A DNA stretch of 55,548 nt from Clostridia bacterium (lineage in GTDB: Bacteria > Bacillota > Clostridia > Oscillospirales > CAG-272), in the NCBI GenBank assembly GCA_017508195.1, contig JAFVZL010000029.1:1-55548 (forward strand), read 5' to 3'. A program made the position numbers and the translations under genes. Under the pieces are notes generated by a model, which worked only from the letters and a program-made list of their open reading frames with translations, searched no databases and was not told where the DNA came from. Of this stretch, positions 34,722 through 45,166 are shown piece by piece; the stretch's first letter is position 1; each line of letters starts with the position of its first letter.

Positions 34722-36076
34722 GTATCATCAACGATAATTTTATGCTTAAGAACGAGCCCGCAAAGAAGCTCTACGAGATGGTAAAGGATCTTCCCATCAT
34801 CGACTATCACTGCCACCTTATCCCGAAGCAGATAGCAGAGAACTACAAGTTCAGAAATGCATTTGATCTTTTCCTCTCTGGCGACCACTACAAGTGGCGT
34901 CAGATCCGTACCAACGGCGTTGACGAGGAGTACATCACGGGCGGTGCCGATGACTATGAGAAGTTCAAGAGATTTGCCGAGACTATGCCCATGCTTATCG
35001 GTAACCCCCTCTACCACTGGACTCACCTCGAGCTTAAGAGATACTTCGGTATCGACGAGCACCTCAGCCCCGAGACCTGCGAGTACATCTGGCAGAGATG
35101 TAACGAGCTTCTTGCAAAGGATGAGTACCGTGCTCAGGAGCTTATCAAGAGATCTAACGTAGAGGTTATCTGCACAACCGATGATCCTGCTGACACTCTT
35201 GAATATCATAAGCAGCTTCAGGGCTTCTCAACGAAGATACTTCCTACCTTCCGCCCCGACAAGGCTGTCGAGATCGGCAAGGAGACCTTCATCCCCTATA
35301 TTGAGATGATAGGTGTCAAGAGCTATGACGAGCTCGTAAGCTGGATCCGCTCGAGAATTGCGTTCTTCCACTCCTACGGCTGCCGTCTTTCCGACCACGC
35401 ACTCGAGTATGTGTCCTTCGCAACGGGTGATGCAAAGGCTGCGTTCGATAAGCGCATGGCTGGCGGTGAGCTCACCAAGTATGAGATCGACAGCTTCAAG
35501 ACCGCGCTCATGACCGTTTGCGCAGAGGAGTATACCAAGCTCGGTTGGGCAATGCAGCTTCACATCGGTGCTCTTCGTAACAACAACAGACGTATGTATG
35601 AGAAGCTCGGCCCCGATACAGGCTACGATTCGATCAACGACCTTTGCATAGCAGAGGACCTCGCAGCATTCATGAATCACCTCGAGTATGCGGGCAACCT
35701 TCCTAAGACCATTCTCTACACCCTTAACCCCAAGGATAACTACGTTCTCGGCACTATGCTCGGATGCTTCCAGAGCGGTGAGATCGCAGGTAAGATCCAG
35801 TTCGGCTCGGGCTGGTGGTTCAACGATCAGAGAGACGGTATGACTGAGCAGATGAAGTCGCTCGCTAACCTCGGTATGATCTCCCGCTTCGTTGGTATGC
35901 TTACCGACAGCCGTTCCTTCGTATCCTATACCCGTCACGAATACTTCAGACGCATTATGTGTAACCTTATCGGAACATGGGTAGCAGAGGGCGAGTATCC
36001 CGAGGATTACGATGCTCTCAAGAAGATCGTTCAGGGTATCGCATATTACAACGCGAAGAACTACTTCAAGTTCTGA
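34718..36076 (+). CDS. uxaC: Uronate isomerase (glucuronate/galacturonate)
   Basis: 452 residues, close to E. coli UxaC (470). It interconverts galacturonate with tagaturonate, and glucuronate with fructuronate. It is an amidohydrolase-fold protein: IIDYHCHLIPKQIAEN (the metal-binding H-x-H) and HYKWRQIRTNGV near the start, HIGALRNNN in the middle, and FGSGWWFNDQRDGM late. The last gene of the uxaBAC unit, translationally coupled to uxaA, it is followed by a strong terminator at 36121. No kdgK, kdgA or uronate regulator is in the window, so the pathway must be completed elsewhere. Confidence 0.96.
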   Translation: MSIINDNFMLKNEPAKKLYEMVKDLPIIDYHCHLIPKQIAENYKFRNAFDLFLSGDHYKWRQIRTNGVDEEYITGGADDYEKFKRFAETMPMLIGNPLYHWTHLELKRYFGIDEHLSPETCEYIWQRCNELLAKDEYRAQELIKRSNVEVICTTDDPADTLEYHKQLQGFSTKILPTFRPDKAVEIGKETFIPYIEMIGVKSYDELVSWIRSRIAFFHSYGCRLSDHALEYVSFATGDAKAAFDKRMAGGELTKYEIDSFKTALMTVCAEEYTKLGWAMQLHIGALRNNNRRMYEKLGPDTGYDSINDLCIAEDLAAFMNHLEYAGNLPKTILYTLNPKDNYVLGTMLGCFQSGEIAGKIQFGSGWWFNDQRDGMTEQMKSLANLGMISRFVGMLTDSRSFVSYTRHEYFRRIMCNLIGTWVAEGEYPEDYDALKKIVQGIAYYNAKNYFKF

Positions 36077-36114
36077 TCTGCTGTATTTTGATAACAATTA
36101 TTTGCATTTTGGTA

Positions 36115-36153
36115 TAAAAAGAACGCCACGGAGCTCCGTGGCGTTCTTTTTTC
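36115..36153. terminator. Bidirectional terminator between uxaC and the nucleotidase gene
   Basis: GAACGCCACGGAG (36121-36133) pairs perfectly with CTCCGTGGCGTTC (36134-36146), flanked by AAAAA before and TTTTTTCTTTTC after. Confidence 0.93.
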
Positions 36154-36205
36154 TTTTCTTCTTTCGTTTGAGTGAAGCATCGCCAGGGAACGATCACCCC
36201 TTGAA

Positions 36206-39200
36206 TTATGCCTTTTTGATCTCCACCATTACGGCATCCTTTATTTCGATCTTCGTCTCGCCCGTATCTTCCTTCAGATAGTGAGTAATATAACCCGATA
36301 TGATGATCTCGTCACCCTCTACGGGCTTTTCGCTCATAGCATCATATCTGTTACCCCATACGTCGTATAGACCGTAGATCCAAAGAAGGTTTCCTTGCTC
36401 GTCACTTATATATACGTTACCGTACCTCGAATGAGGCGTTCCTGAGACAGTACCCTTGATATAGTACAAAACGGTGTCGGTCGTACCCGGGGTGAGAGTC
36501 CCACCCTTGGTTGTGATCGCGGGTATATCGGTAAGGGTGTATCCTGCTCCAAAGTCGTCACCGTCTTCACCCGTGTCGGGTTCTTCAGTGCTTCCGCCGC
36601 CCTCTGTGCCGTTTATGATAGCTATGAGTCTTGCTCCGTTGAGCTCGATCTTTGACTTTGAGGGATCGGTGGAGTGAACGTAATTCTGTATCACGGAGTA
36701 GACCTTGATCTTATCACCAATGACGGGCTTTTCCGTCATGTATGAGTATGCACCGCCCGCAGAATCCTTCAGATTGTAGATGTAAATGCTGTTACCCTCA
36801 CCGTCGGTGATGTAGAAGGTGCCGTACGTGCCGGGGGCTGTTTCGACGGTACCCTCTACGTAGTAGTATCCTTCGGAGCTGCAATTGCTGCCGAGCGTCG
36901 CACCGTACTTCAGCGCATCCTTTATACTGATGAGCGTGTCGGGTGTGGGCGGTGTAACTACTTCGCCCTCGTTTCCGGAGTCGGGAGTGTCACCCGAGTC
37001 ACCTGAGCCGCCGCCCGTGTTGCCCGAGCCCCCCGAGGTATCGAGACCGCCCTCTCTTATATACTGTGCAAAGAGATCGCGCGCATAAGTCGTTAAATCA
37101 TAGACCTCGATCTCCGTTACACCGTTTGATGCGTAGGTGGACGAGTATTTATCGGTTATGATATAGTAGGTCGCGTTATCGTTGATGCTCGTTGCGTTTC
37201 CGTAATCCGATATAGCGATATGATAGCTGGAGTAACCGTTTATGAATTTCGTGCGCAGCTTGTATCCCGAAATAGAGCAGAGAACAAGCTTGTTATCGAA
37301 GGGCAATAGCTCGAGAATATCTGCGTAATTTGGAGTTCCCGAGTCGAGATTATAAGGATCTCTCGTCTGCAGATAGCCGCCCGCAAGATAGATGTTATAC
37401 TGCGTACCCCATTTCTTGATGCCTGCCTCTAGGTAGAGCTTTGCCACAAGATCGCATACGGCATCTCCGTTCATATTACTACTTACAGTGCCAAGAGGCG
37501 TGTAGGCATATTTGAGAGTGGTTGTCTTGTACTTCGTTTCGATAGCATCGGTAGCCTCGTCAGCCTCGAGCGCGGAATATACGTTGTTACCTACGTTTTC
37601 CGCTGCGGATACTTCGAGCTTCTGGTTAGCCTGATTGTACTTCATCTCGACGTGCGAGATAGCACTGTTATAGTCGCCTGCCTGAAGATGGTATACACCG
37701 TACTCGTCGATAAGCACGTATGACTTGTGGGTGTGAGCCTCGAATACGAGGTCAACGTAGCCATCCGAGAGAGTCGTATCGTAATAGGTTACAGATCCCA
37801 TGTTACCTATGCCCGACACGTTCGAGCCAAAGCCGTCGTGAATGGAATACACGATTATATCCGCACCGAGCGAGCGGAGTCTGTCCGATTCTGCCTTGAC
37901 GAGCGCGGTAAGCTCGTTTCCTACCTTGAAGTAGAAGCCCGAATTCATTTCACCCGAGATAGAGGAGTAGCAGTCGCCAATAGCGCCTATGATGCCCACC
38001 TGAATATCGCCTTTGTCAACAATTATTGACGGTTGACAGTAATCTACGAGCTGATTCGTCGAGGAATCGTAGATATTGATGGCGAGGAAGGGGAAGTTTG
38101 CGAGAGCGAGATTGCTTCTTATATACTCTCTTTCCCAGTCAAACTCGTGATTTCCGAGCGTCATAGACACGAATCCCGCCTCGTTCATCCATTCGGTGAT
38201 TATTGCGCCGTGTGTGAGATTAGACTCAGCAGAGCCCTGCCACATATCTCCGCTTGAGAGAATAATAACGTTATCGTCAAAGTCCTCTCTCGTCTTGAAA
38301 TAGGTTGAGAGCTCGTCGACACCGGGCTGCTTCTTGGTATCGCAGAACTTTCCGTGAAGGTCGTTCATTGCATAGAAGTCTACGATAACTACAACGCTGA
38401 CGCTGCAGCTGTCGCAGTAGCCGTTGTTGTCGGTGTCTGTATGGCTGTGAGGATCATCACCCGTACCGGGATTATCGCCCGTGCCGGGATTATCGCCGTC
38501 GTTCTCATTCTTTTCGGTAATGGAGATCAGCTTTGCACCGCTTAGCTCAATTGCATTCTTTGCGGGGTCGGTTGCGTGTACGTAATTCTGTATTTTGGAA
38601 TATACCTTGATTTCGTCACCGATAGCGGGCTTTACTGTGATAGAGGAGAAGGAATTGCCGTCTGCGTCTTTGAGATTGTAGACGTAGATGCTGTTACCGT
38701 TTCCGTCGGTTATACGGAAGGAGCCGTAATCGTTGGGCGCAGTCTGTACCGTTCCCACTACGTAGTAGTAATGCTCGGAGTATGCACCTGCCTCGAGTGT
38801 CGCACCGTACTCAAGTGCCTCGGTGATGGAAATAATCGTATCGGCTTCGGGCACTTTAACTTCGTCACCCGTGCCGGGATTGTCGCCTGTGCCGGGATTT
38901 TCGCCCGTACCGGGATTGTCACCTGTTCCCGGATTGTCACCCGTGCCGGGATTGTCGCCTGTGCTGGGATTGTCGCCCGTGCCGGGATTGTCGCCTGTGC
39001 CGGGATTGTCACCAGTGCCGGGATTGTCGCCCGTACCGGGATTGTCACCAGAGCCGGGATTGTCACCCGTGCCGGGGTTGTCGCCTGTGCCGGGGTTGTC
39101 GCCCGTGCCGGGATTGTCACCCGTACCGGGATTGTCGCCCGTACCGGGATTGTCGCCCGTGCCGGGGTTGTCGCCCGTACCGGGATTACTGTTATTATGA

Positions 39201-41257
39201 GTAAGCTCCACCACAACGGCATTTACGAGCTCTATTGTGCTCGAATCGGGGGACACTTTGTTTACGTAGTTTTTAACGTTTGCGTAGAGTATTACCTCAT
39301 CACCGTCGAGGGGCTTGTCCGCCATAGCGTCGTAGCGGTTTCCGTTTTTATCGTAAAGGCCGTAAACGTAAATACGGTTTCCGTCCCCGTCCTTAATGAA
39401 TACGTTACCGTATCCGCCGTCGGGAGTGCCGTCGATAGTACCCTTGACATAGTAATACTTAGTGCTCGTGACGTTTTCTCCGAGCTTTGCGCCATCCGCG
39501 AGCACCTCGGGGATGCTTGTGAGCGTACGATCCTCAGCGAAATAATCTGCGAGAAGGTCGCGCGCGAAGATATCCTCTTCAAGCTCCTCGATTATCGTAA
39601 GCTTGTTTGAGGGAAACAGCGCGGTATACATATCCACAACGACGTAGTAGCTCTGCGAGAGATTGTATTCGAGGTTTGCTACCACCTCGCGGCCGTATTC
39701 GCTGTATGCTTTATAGTAATTTTTGTTGGTTATAAATTTGTCGTAGAGGTTATTTCCGCTTATTCTGCAGAGCGTGAGCCTGTTATTGAAGGGCATAACC
39801 GAGAGCAGATCCGCGTAGGTTACGTCACCAACCTCGAGCTCATAAGGCGCTCTTGGCTTAATGTATCCGCCGCCGAGCACTATTCTGTACTCGTCTCCCC
39901 AAAGCTCCACGCCCTTTTCAAGGTAGAGCTGTGCAACGAGATCGGAGAGCTCATTCGAATAAAGATGGCTTTCATTTTTACCGAGAACGGTATAGGCCTT
40001 AGTGATAACGTCATCGTACTTGTCCTCGAGAGCTTCGGTTTCGGGATCGTCGGAGAGGGAAGAATACTCATCGCTTTGTACGATCTCCGCCTCGTTCACG
40101 GTAAAGTCACCGCTTGCAGCGTTGAGCCTTATCTCAGCGTGAGTAATACCGAAGTTCTCACCGCCGCCCTGAAGATGATAGATACCGTCGCTATCCTTAA
40201 TTATATAGAAGGAATGAGAGTGTCCCTCGAAAACTATATCGACATAGTCCTTGAGACTTGCCTGATAGTATGCCGAAAGGTCGGATGTATTCTTGTTGAC
40301 CGTGTTAAGGTTATTATCGTGGATACCGTCGTGAAGGGCATAGACGATGAAATCAGCACCCTCTGCGGTGAGCTTCTCGGACTCTGCCTTGACAAGCTCT
40401 GCGAGCTGATAGCCTGTCTTAAAGTTTACGTCGGTCACCATATCGCTCGAGATCGAGGAGTAGCAGTCACCGATAGCGCCGATTATACCTATCTGAGCAA
40501 CACCGAGATCGACCATTACAGACGGCTCGCAATAGGGAGCGCGCTCGCCCGTAGCATTTTCGTATACGTTTATAGCAAGGAGAGGGAAGTCTGCCAGCTC
40601 GGCATTCTGTTTAACTATCTCGGAGCCCCAGTCAAACTCGTGGTTTCCGAGTGTCATAGATGTGAAGCCGAGCAGATTCATCCATTCTGTCATGATTGCG
40701 CCGTTTGTCATGTTAGACTCTGCGGCACCCTGCCACATATCACCCGCTGAGATGAAGATCGAGTGGTCGTCACTTTCCTTGGCGTTCTTTAAATATGTAG
40801 AAAGCTCGTCGACACCGGGCTGCCCCTCGGTATCGCAGAACTTACCGTGAAGATCATTTACCGAATAAATATCGAATACGACAACGACATTTACTCCGCA
40901 GCCGTCGCACAGCTCGTCACTGTTGACGTCGATGTGAGTGTGCACGGTGCAGGTCACGGTGTTCGACCACGCGCTCGAAAGATACTTCGAACCGTCACCG
41001 AGCGCACGGACCTTTACGGTCTCGCCCTCGCTTGCCGTGTATCTGGTTGCCGTAGCACCCAGTGTGACAACGTTACTGCCGTTGTCCACTTCGTATCCGA
41101 TGGCGTTTTCTATCGCGTTCCAGCTTACTGCAGCTCCGCTGATGCTTACAGTCGGAGCATCGAGAGTAACGGCGGGGGCAACGCAGGATGCGACGCCGAG
41201 CACCACCGATATAAGCAAGCATAGAATCAAGAGAACTCCTGACAGCCTTTTATTCAT
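36206..41257 (-). CDS. Giant lipoprotein with two 5'-nucleotidase units and OB-fold-like repeats
   Basis: 1683 residues. The signal peptide ends in a lipobox (VASC, Cys25), so it is a surface lipoprotein. Order: fibronectin/Ig-like module (about 28-105); metallophosphoesterase 1 (about 125-430, with [19 protein letters not shown] and GHSH); 5'-nucleotidase C-domain (about 445-585); an OB-like module (about 600-685); 18 NPGTGD repeats (690-797); a second OB-like module; metallophosphoesterase 2 (about 965-1240, NDLHG, GDMWQG and GNHEFDWE repeated); its C-domain; then two more OB-like modules, each with YYxxGT, YGxFxITDGxGN and IxVY(N/G)L. It likely degrades extracellular nucleotides and perhaps binds nucleic acid. 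In the second unit the usual G-H-(S/T)-H reads E-A-H-T-H. Start ATG 41257, with GGAGG 8 bp upstream, is preferred over the TTG at 41263. Confidence 0.92.
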   Translation of the reverse strand: MNKRLSGVLLILCLLISVVLGVASCVAPAVTLDAPTVSISGAAVSWNAIENAIGYEVDNGSNVVTLGATATRYTASEGETVKVRALGDGSKYLSSAWSNTVTCTVHTHIDVNSDELCDGCGVNVVVVFDIYSVNDLHGKFCDTEGQPGVDELSTYLKNAKESDDHSIFISAGDMWQGAAESNMTNGAIMTEWMNLLGFTSMTLGNHEFDWGSEIVKQNAELADFPLLAINVYENATGERAPYCEPSVMVDLGVAQIGIIGAIGDCYSSISSDMVTDVNFKTGYQLAELVKAESEKLTAEGADFIVYALHDGIHDNNLNTVNKNTSDLSAYYQASLKDYVDIVFEGHSHSFYIIKDSDGIYHLQGGGENFGITHAEIRLNAASGDFTVNEAEIVQSDEYSSLSDDPETEALEDKYDDVITKAYTVLGKNESHLYSNELSDLVAQLYLEKGVELWGDEYRIVLGGGYIKPRAPYELEVGDVTYADLLSVMPFNNRLTLCRISGNNLYDKFITNKNYYKAYSEYGREVVANLEYNLSQSYYVVVDMYTALFPSNKLTIIEELEEDIFARDLLADYFAEDRTLTSIPEVLADGAKLGENVTSTKYYYVKGTIDGTPDGGYGNVFIKDGDGNRIYVYGLYDKNGNRYDAMADKPLDGDEVILYANVKNYVNKVSPDSSTIELVNAVVVELTHNNSNPGTGDNPGTGDNPGTGDNPGTGDNPGTGDNPGTGDNPGTGDNPGSGDNPGTGDNPGTGDNPGTGDNPGTGDNPSTGDNPGTGDNPGTGDNPGTGENPGTGDNPGTGDEVKVPEADTIISITEALEYGATLEAGAYSEHYYYVVGTVQTAPNDYGSFRITDGNGNSIYVYNLKDADGNSFSSITVKPAIGDEIKVYSKIQNYVHATDPAKNAIELSGAKLISITEKNENDGDNPGTGDNPGTGDDPHSHTDTDNNGYCDSCSVSVVVIVDFYAMNDLHGKFCDTKKQPGVDELSTYFKTREDFDDNVIILSSGDMWQGSAESNLTHGAIITEWMNEAGFVSMTLGNHEFDWEREYIRSNLALANFPFLAINIYDSSTNQLVDYCQPSIIVDKGDIQVGIIGAIGDCYSSISGEMNSGFYFKVGNELTALVKAESDRLRSLGADIIVYSIHDGFGSNVSGIGNMGSVTYYDTTLSDGYVDLVFEAHTHKSYVLIDEYGVYHLQAGDYNSAISHVEMKYNQANQKLEVSAAENVGNNVYSALEADEATDAIETKYKTTTLKYAYTPLGTVSSNMNGDAVCDLVAKLYLEAGIKKWGTQYNIYLAGGYLQTRDPYNLDSGTPNYADILELLPFDNKLVLCSISGYKLRTKFINGYSSYHIAISDYGNATSINDNATYYIITDKYSSTYASNGVTEIEVYDLTTYARDLFAQYIREGGLDTSGGSGNTGGGSGDSGDTPDSGNEGEVVTPPTPDTLISIKDALKYGATLGSNCSSEGYYYVEGTVETAPGTYGTFYITDGEGNSIYIYNLKDSAGGAYSYMTEKPVIGDKIKVYSVIQNYVHSTDPSKSKIELNGARLIAIINGTEGGGSTEEPDTGEDGDDFGAGYTLTDIPAITTKGGTLTPGTTDTVLYYIKGTVSGTPHSRYGNVYISDEQGNLLWIYGLYDVWGNRYDAMSEKPVEGDEIIISGYITHYLKEDTGETKIEIKDAVMVEIKKA
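38864..39187 (-). repeat. In-frame 18-bp tandem repeat, 18 units (NPGTGD linker)
   Basis: Eighteen units of 18 bp encode N-P-G-T-G-D, with variants [12 protein letters not shown] and NPGTGE once each. Third-position changes are scattered, so the array is not a very recent expansion throughout. It forms a flexible linker between the two nucleotidase halves. Two more units lie near 38456-38490. Confidence 0.95.
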
Positions 41258-41296
41258 AACCAAACCCTCCGTTTCAGTTGATAAATATCCATCTTA

Positions 41297-41325
41297 ATTT
41301 TATCACCATTTATAATTAAAGTCAA
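41297..41325 (-). promoter_or_regulatory. Promoter of the nucleotidase lipoprotein gene
   Basis: On the minus strand TTGACT (41325-41320) and TAAAAT (41302-41297) are 17 bp apart, 40 bp before the ATG at 41257. Confidence 0.75.
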
Positions 41326-41416
41326 GCGCGTGCGCGCGCTTTCGTAAAAGGTGTATACATCCAGCGCACACGCGTTGTGCAAGATAGATATGAAAATCAA
41401 CTGAGACGTTTTATTA

Positions 41417-41453
41417 ACTAAAAAACTGCGGAAGCCTTGTGTGCTTCCGCAGT
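41417..41453 (-). terminator. Terminator of the transporter-esterase unit
   Basis: ACTGCGGAAGC (41425-41435) pairs with GCTTCCGCAGT (41443-41453). On the minus strand the stem is followed by TTTTTTAGTTAA. Confidence 0.88.
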
Positions 41454-41460
41454 AATATGA

Positions 41461-42813
41461 TCATTCGCCTGACGATTTAGAGGTAAACATATTATACCAT
41501 AGCTTGAGTCCGCTGACCTTACCCATGGCGGTCTCGCCCTCGCCGAGTCGCATAGCGCCCTTTTTCGCCGTATCCCAAAGGGGAAGCCCCTCGCCGTTCG
41601 GATTGCCCGATTTCGCGAAATTAGTCAGATAATCCGTCATCTGATCGCTTAGGTCATAGTCCTTCTTCTCCATCGGACGCCAGCAATTGTCGAGAGTTCC
41701 GAACCAATACCACAGGTCGCTCGAATGCCATGCGCCGCGATCCTCTCCCGGCAGACGGCGGTCGAACATCCATAGGTAAGAGGGCTTCTCCTGTGCCTTG
41801 CACCAGCTCTTTGCGAGCGAGAAAAGCATAGGCGCGCCGAAATCCTCATCGGTAGAGCCGCATAAATATGGGATCTTAAGGTGCTCGCCTCTACAGAGAA
41901 TATCAACGCCGCCCCCGACGACAAGCTCGCCGTCCCGACACGGGAATGCGGCAGTGCCGCCTCCTCTGACCTCTTTTTTTGCACTCTGCCAGGCTTCGAA
42001 GAGCTTTTCGGGGCTGATAGCGCGGAATTCCTCGAGATTATTGCCCCCCGCTCTTTGCATAACGGCTTGCCAGAAAGCGTAATGCTTACGCGCGGGCGCA
42101 TAGGACATCAGTCTGCTGACACCGCTGCCGCTGCACATTACCGCCTTTTGGAATAGTCCCTTCGTAATGGGCGAGAGGGAGTGGAGCTGTATGCTCATAG
42201 CGCCCGCGCTCTGACCGAAGACGGTGATATTGTCGGGATCACCGCCGAAGGCTGCTATATTATCCTTTACCCAACTGATAGCGGTGAGCTGATCGTATAG
42301 ACCGTAGTTTCCCGTTTTGCCGGCCTCCTCTGCCAACTCGGGCAGACAAAGGAATCCGAGCGGACCGAGTCGGTAATTGATAGTAACTCCGATCACACCC
42401 TTAGTAGGCCACACAGGCCCGTCGAAATGCTTTTCGTGTCCGCATCCGCCTGTAAAGCTTCCGCCGTGAATAGCGATAAGCACGGGTAATTTATCTTCTG
42501 GATCTGCACCCTCGGGGGTGAATACGTTAAGGAACAAGCAGTCCTCACTGTAGGTATAGGTTTCGCCCTTGCGGAATTCGTTGTAGTAGAAATACTTTTT
42601 CGGATTGTTTTCTTCATCGTAGAAGGCGCGCGGCTGGTAGCAGCAGCTTCCGTATTCGGCGGCATCGTAGACCCCGTCCCAGGAGGTGACCTGCCTTGCA
42701 TATTCCCAACGCCCTGCCGTCGCATAGCGTATTCCCTTGTAAGCGACCGTCCCCGGAACGCGTCCGGCACAGCCCCTTACCTCGCCGCAAGGAGTATTGA
42801 TGATATATTCCAT
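41461..42813 (-). CDS. Type-B carboxylesterase
   Basis: 450 residues, alpha/beta-hydrolase fold of the carboxylesterase type-B (pnbA-like) family. The nucleophile elbow is GQSAGAMS with catalytic Ser202; the oxyanion-hole segment is IHGGSF (115-120). EDCLFLNVFTP (90-100) is the second family signature, and a His near the C-terminus in RGAWHSSDLWYWFG completes the likely triad. No signal peptide is present, so it acts inside the cell. Its ATG lies 4 bp after the stop of the sugar symporter gene, so it probably removes acyl groups from an imported glycoside (inference). A terminator follows. Confidence 0.93.
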   Translation of the reverse strand: MEYIINTPCGEVRGCAGRVPGTVAYKGIRYATAGRWEYARQVTSWDGVYDAAEYGSCCYQPRAFYDEENNPKKYFYYNEFRKGETYTYSEDCLFLNVFTPEGADPEDKLPVLIAIHGGSFTGGCGHEKHFDGPVWPTKGVIGVTINYRLGPLGFLCLPELAEEAGKTGNYGLYDQLTAISWVKDNIAAFGGDPDNITVFGQSAGAMSIQLHSLSPITKGLFQKAVMCSGSGVSRLMSYAPARKHYAFWQAVMQRAGGNNLEEFRAISPEKLFEAWQSAKKEVRGGGTAAFPCRDGELVVGGGVDILCRGEHLKIPYLCGSTDEDFGAPMLFSLAKSWCKAQEKPSYLWMFDRRLPGEDRGAWHSSDLWYWFGTLDNCWRPMEKKDYDLSDQMTDYLTNFAKSGNPNGEGLPLWDTAKKGAMRLGEGETAMGKVSGLKLWYNMFTSKSSGE

Positions 42814-42817
42814 ATTT

Positions 42818-44329
42818 TTATTCCTCTTCCGTGCTCACGGTGGATTCTATGGGCTCGACATCTTCTCTCGAGTCTATGTGCTCTAGGGATTCCGTGTATT
42901 CTGCGGAATCTGCGGATTCTATGGATCCTGTCGATTCTGTAGACTCGGCAGATTTCTGCTTTAGAGTCTTGATCCTTTCGCGCATTTCGGGCGTGATGTT
43001 CCAAACGAATTTGAAGGCTGCCCACGAGCCGAGGATGAATATAGCGGGAACGAGCACGCAGATGATCTTCATACCGAGTATAGTACCCGACGTCTGTACC
43101 TCTGCCGTACCCTCGTAGCCGATCCAACCTAGCGCGTAGAGTGCAGCACCCTGACCGATTGTCTGACCGATACGGCGCGCCAGATTGAACGTACCGTATA
43201 TCGAGCCCTCGGTTCGCTTGCCCGTTACGTACTCATTGTAATCTATTGCTTCACCGACGAGTCCCCACTGCATCTGCACCGATACCATGGAAAAGCCCGT
43301 GCCGATACCGAGCATCACACCGTGTACGAGAGGATGAACGTCCATTACCATATGCATTAAGAAAAGTGCACCGCAGAAGGCACCGCCGATAAGCAGGGAT
43401 AGGCGTATCAGCTTCTGTAGATCGTATTTTTTACAAAGGAAGGGAACGGCTACCATCGCTCCTACCATAAAAGGTGCGGAGAGAATTGAGCTTATCGACT
43501 GATACGTTACGTCGTGATAGACCGCCGAATACATATACATTCCGAGCGCATTTGATGCGTATTGCATAGTACAGTTGCAAATACCGTGAATACACAGTGC
43601 AACGAAGGGGCGGTTTTTCGCTAATACCGTAAATATATCGCTGATCTTGATGCTTTCGGGGTTGCTGGACGTATTTACTACGACGCGTTCCTCGGTCAAG
43701 GCGTAATGGAAAAGACACACTATGAAGCCGATAACGGCACATCCGACGCCGACGATCATATAACCCATCGTATCACGCTCACCGAAGGCGGCGATGATAA
43801 GGGGTGCAACGATTCCCGGGATAGCGTTACCGAAGCCCGAGCCCGCACCTCTTGCAGAGGAGAGGGAAGCGCGCTCAACGTCGTTTGTAGACATTGCGGA
43901 AAGAAGCGATCCCATGGGGATGTTGAACATAGTATACGCTGCCTCGTACAGTATCTTCGTTGAGAAGAGCACGACGAGCAAAGCTATACCGTCGAAGAAG
44001 GTGGGAACCGTCCATAAAGCGATTCCCGTTACTGCCAAAAGAGGTGTCGCACGCAGTATCCATGGGCGGAATTTTCCGCGCGGATTCCGCCTTTTAGCGA
44101 ACGCCTTATCCATCAAAGCGCCCATAATGGGGTCATTTACCGCATCCCAGATCGTCCAGATGATCACCAGAGTACCGAGCAACGCTGGATCGATTCCAAG
44201 CGCGTTGGTGCAAAACATCGAGAAGATGGTTGACATCAGGGTGAAAGTCATGCATCCGCCCCAGTCACCGCACATGTAGCCTATCCAGTGCTTAGTTGTT
44301 AGTCCTGATTTTTTCTTGCTTTTGTCCAT
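42818..44329 (-). CDS. GPH-family sugar:cation symporter with an acidic Ser/Glu tail
   Basis: 503 residues with about twelve membrane spans. It belongs to the glycoside-pentoside-hexuronide:cation (MelB-like) family: WDAVNDPIMGALMDKA near residues 65-80 and DYNEYVTGKRTEGS later, both hallmark blocks. The last 45 or so residues form a low-complexity tail rich in E, S and T (units such as SAESTEST, ESADSAEYTES), beyond the usual family end. The start at 44329 is chosen because GGAG lies 8 bp upstream; the longer frame from 44413 lacks such a site. It is paired with the esterase gene, 4 bp apart. Confidence 0.92.
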   Translation of the reverse strand: MDKSKKKSGLTTKHWIGYMCGDWGGCMTFTLMSTIFSMFCTNALGIDPALLGTLVIIWTIWDAVNDPIMGALMDKAFAKRRNPRGKFRPWILRATPLLAVTGIALWTVPTFFDGIALLVVLFSTKILYEAAYTMFNIPMGSLLSAMSTNDVERASLSSARGAGSGFGNAIPGIVAPLIIAAFGERDTMGYMIVGVGCAVIGFIVCLFHYALTEERVVVNTSSNPESIKISDIFTVLAKNRPFVALCIHGICNCTMQYASNALGMYMYSAVYHDVTYQSISSILSAPFMVGAMVAVPFLCKKYDLQKLIRLSLLIGGAFCGALFLMHMVMDVHPLVHGVMLGIGTGFSMVSVQMQWGLVGEAIDYNEYVTGKRTEGSIYGTFNLARRIGQTIGQGAALYALGWIGYEGTAEVQTSGTILGMKIICVLVPAIFILGSWAAFKFVWNITPEMRERIKTLKQKSAESTESTGSIESADSAEYTESLEHIDSREDVEPIESTVSTEEE

Positions 44330-44434
44330 AATAAGCTCCAAAAGTTTTTTAACAGTAGCGAGATTATTATAGCATATAAGCAAAGATCTTTCAAGATGCT
44401 TAACTATATACAAAAGATTTTAGTCATCAGAGCC

Positions 44435-45166
44435 TTACTGCTTCTTCATTTGTCTGAGGAAGCAGAGCACGGCGATCACCGTTATTGCCGTGCTATACAA
44501 AGCAATAGGCAGAATGTGCTCCGCCGCACACTCAAAATCTCCCTTGAACAGTGCTTTTTCCATTTCAACTGCGTGAACGAAGGGCAGAGCATTGGCTATA
44601 TTCTCAAAGACACCGCCCACAAGCTTTAAATCAAACCACACACCGGAAAGCCAAGCAGAGAGATTGGTAAGTAATGCTCCGCAAATACCGCCAACCTGTT
44701 TAACGCCCAAAATACTGCCGCACAAAAGCCCGAGCGCAATATTAAAAATTGCCATAGGTATCATACCGATGACCGCGTAAATGACATTCACGCTCAGCGT
44801 GAGTCCCAGAGGGATCGCAAACAGATAGCAGATAACCGTCTGCCCGAGCGCAATGGGCAGAAGCGGAAGCATATATCCTATGATGAAGTCGAAACCCGTA
44901 AGAGGCGTCGTGTATAGTCTTTGTAGGAGTGCGCTTTCACGATCCTTGGCAACCAAGGTTGCCGAAAACAAGGTCATAAACGATAATCCGAATACGGTAA
45001 TGCCGGGAGTCAACGTATCGATCTCAAAAAGACTCACGGGAATATTTGACTGTATAGCACTGAGGAGCAGTAGTAATACCAAAGGAAATCCCAAGCCGAA
45101 GCCGAGATTGATAGGGTCGCGCAAAATTTCCTTTGCGCATCTTTTAGCAAAGGTCGTTGCTCTCAT
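44435..45166 (-). CDS. ABC-2 type transporter permease
   Basis: 243 residues with about six membrane spans, as in ABC-2 permeases of drug, antibiotic or polysaccharide exporters. After a short basic start (FAKRCAKEILRDPINLG, the usual amphipathic element) the spans follow, and the chain ends in charged residues (CFLRQMKKQ). The ATPase gene precedes it with a 4-bp overlap (45163-45166), so the two form one exporter. The substrate cannot be told. No terminator hairpin was clear between its stop and 44414. Confidence 0.88.
   Translation of the reverse strand: MRATTFAKRCAKEILRDPINLGFGLGFPLVLLLLLSAIQSNIPVSLFEIDTLTPGITVFGLSFMTLFSATLVAKDRESALLQRLYTTPLTGFDFIIGYMLPLLPIALGQTVICYLFAIPLGLTLSVNVIYAVIGMIPMAIFNIALGLLCGSILGVKQVGGICGALLTNLSAWLSGVWFDLKLVGGVFENIANALPFVHAVEMEKALFKGDFECAAEHILPIALYSTAITVIAVLCFLRQMKKQ

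Noticed and set aside
38864..39187. The regular 18-bp repeat looked at first like a CRISPR-type array.
   Set aside because: There are no spacers, the period is 18 bp, and the repeat is in frame as NPGTGD inside a long gene.
36885..39610. Open frames on the plus strand opposite the nucleotidase gene, including a 344-residue one.
   Set aside because: They read the complement of the NPGTGD repeats and the duplicated domains, and contain no known motif or start signal.
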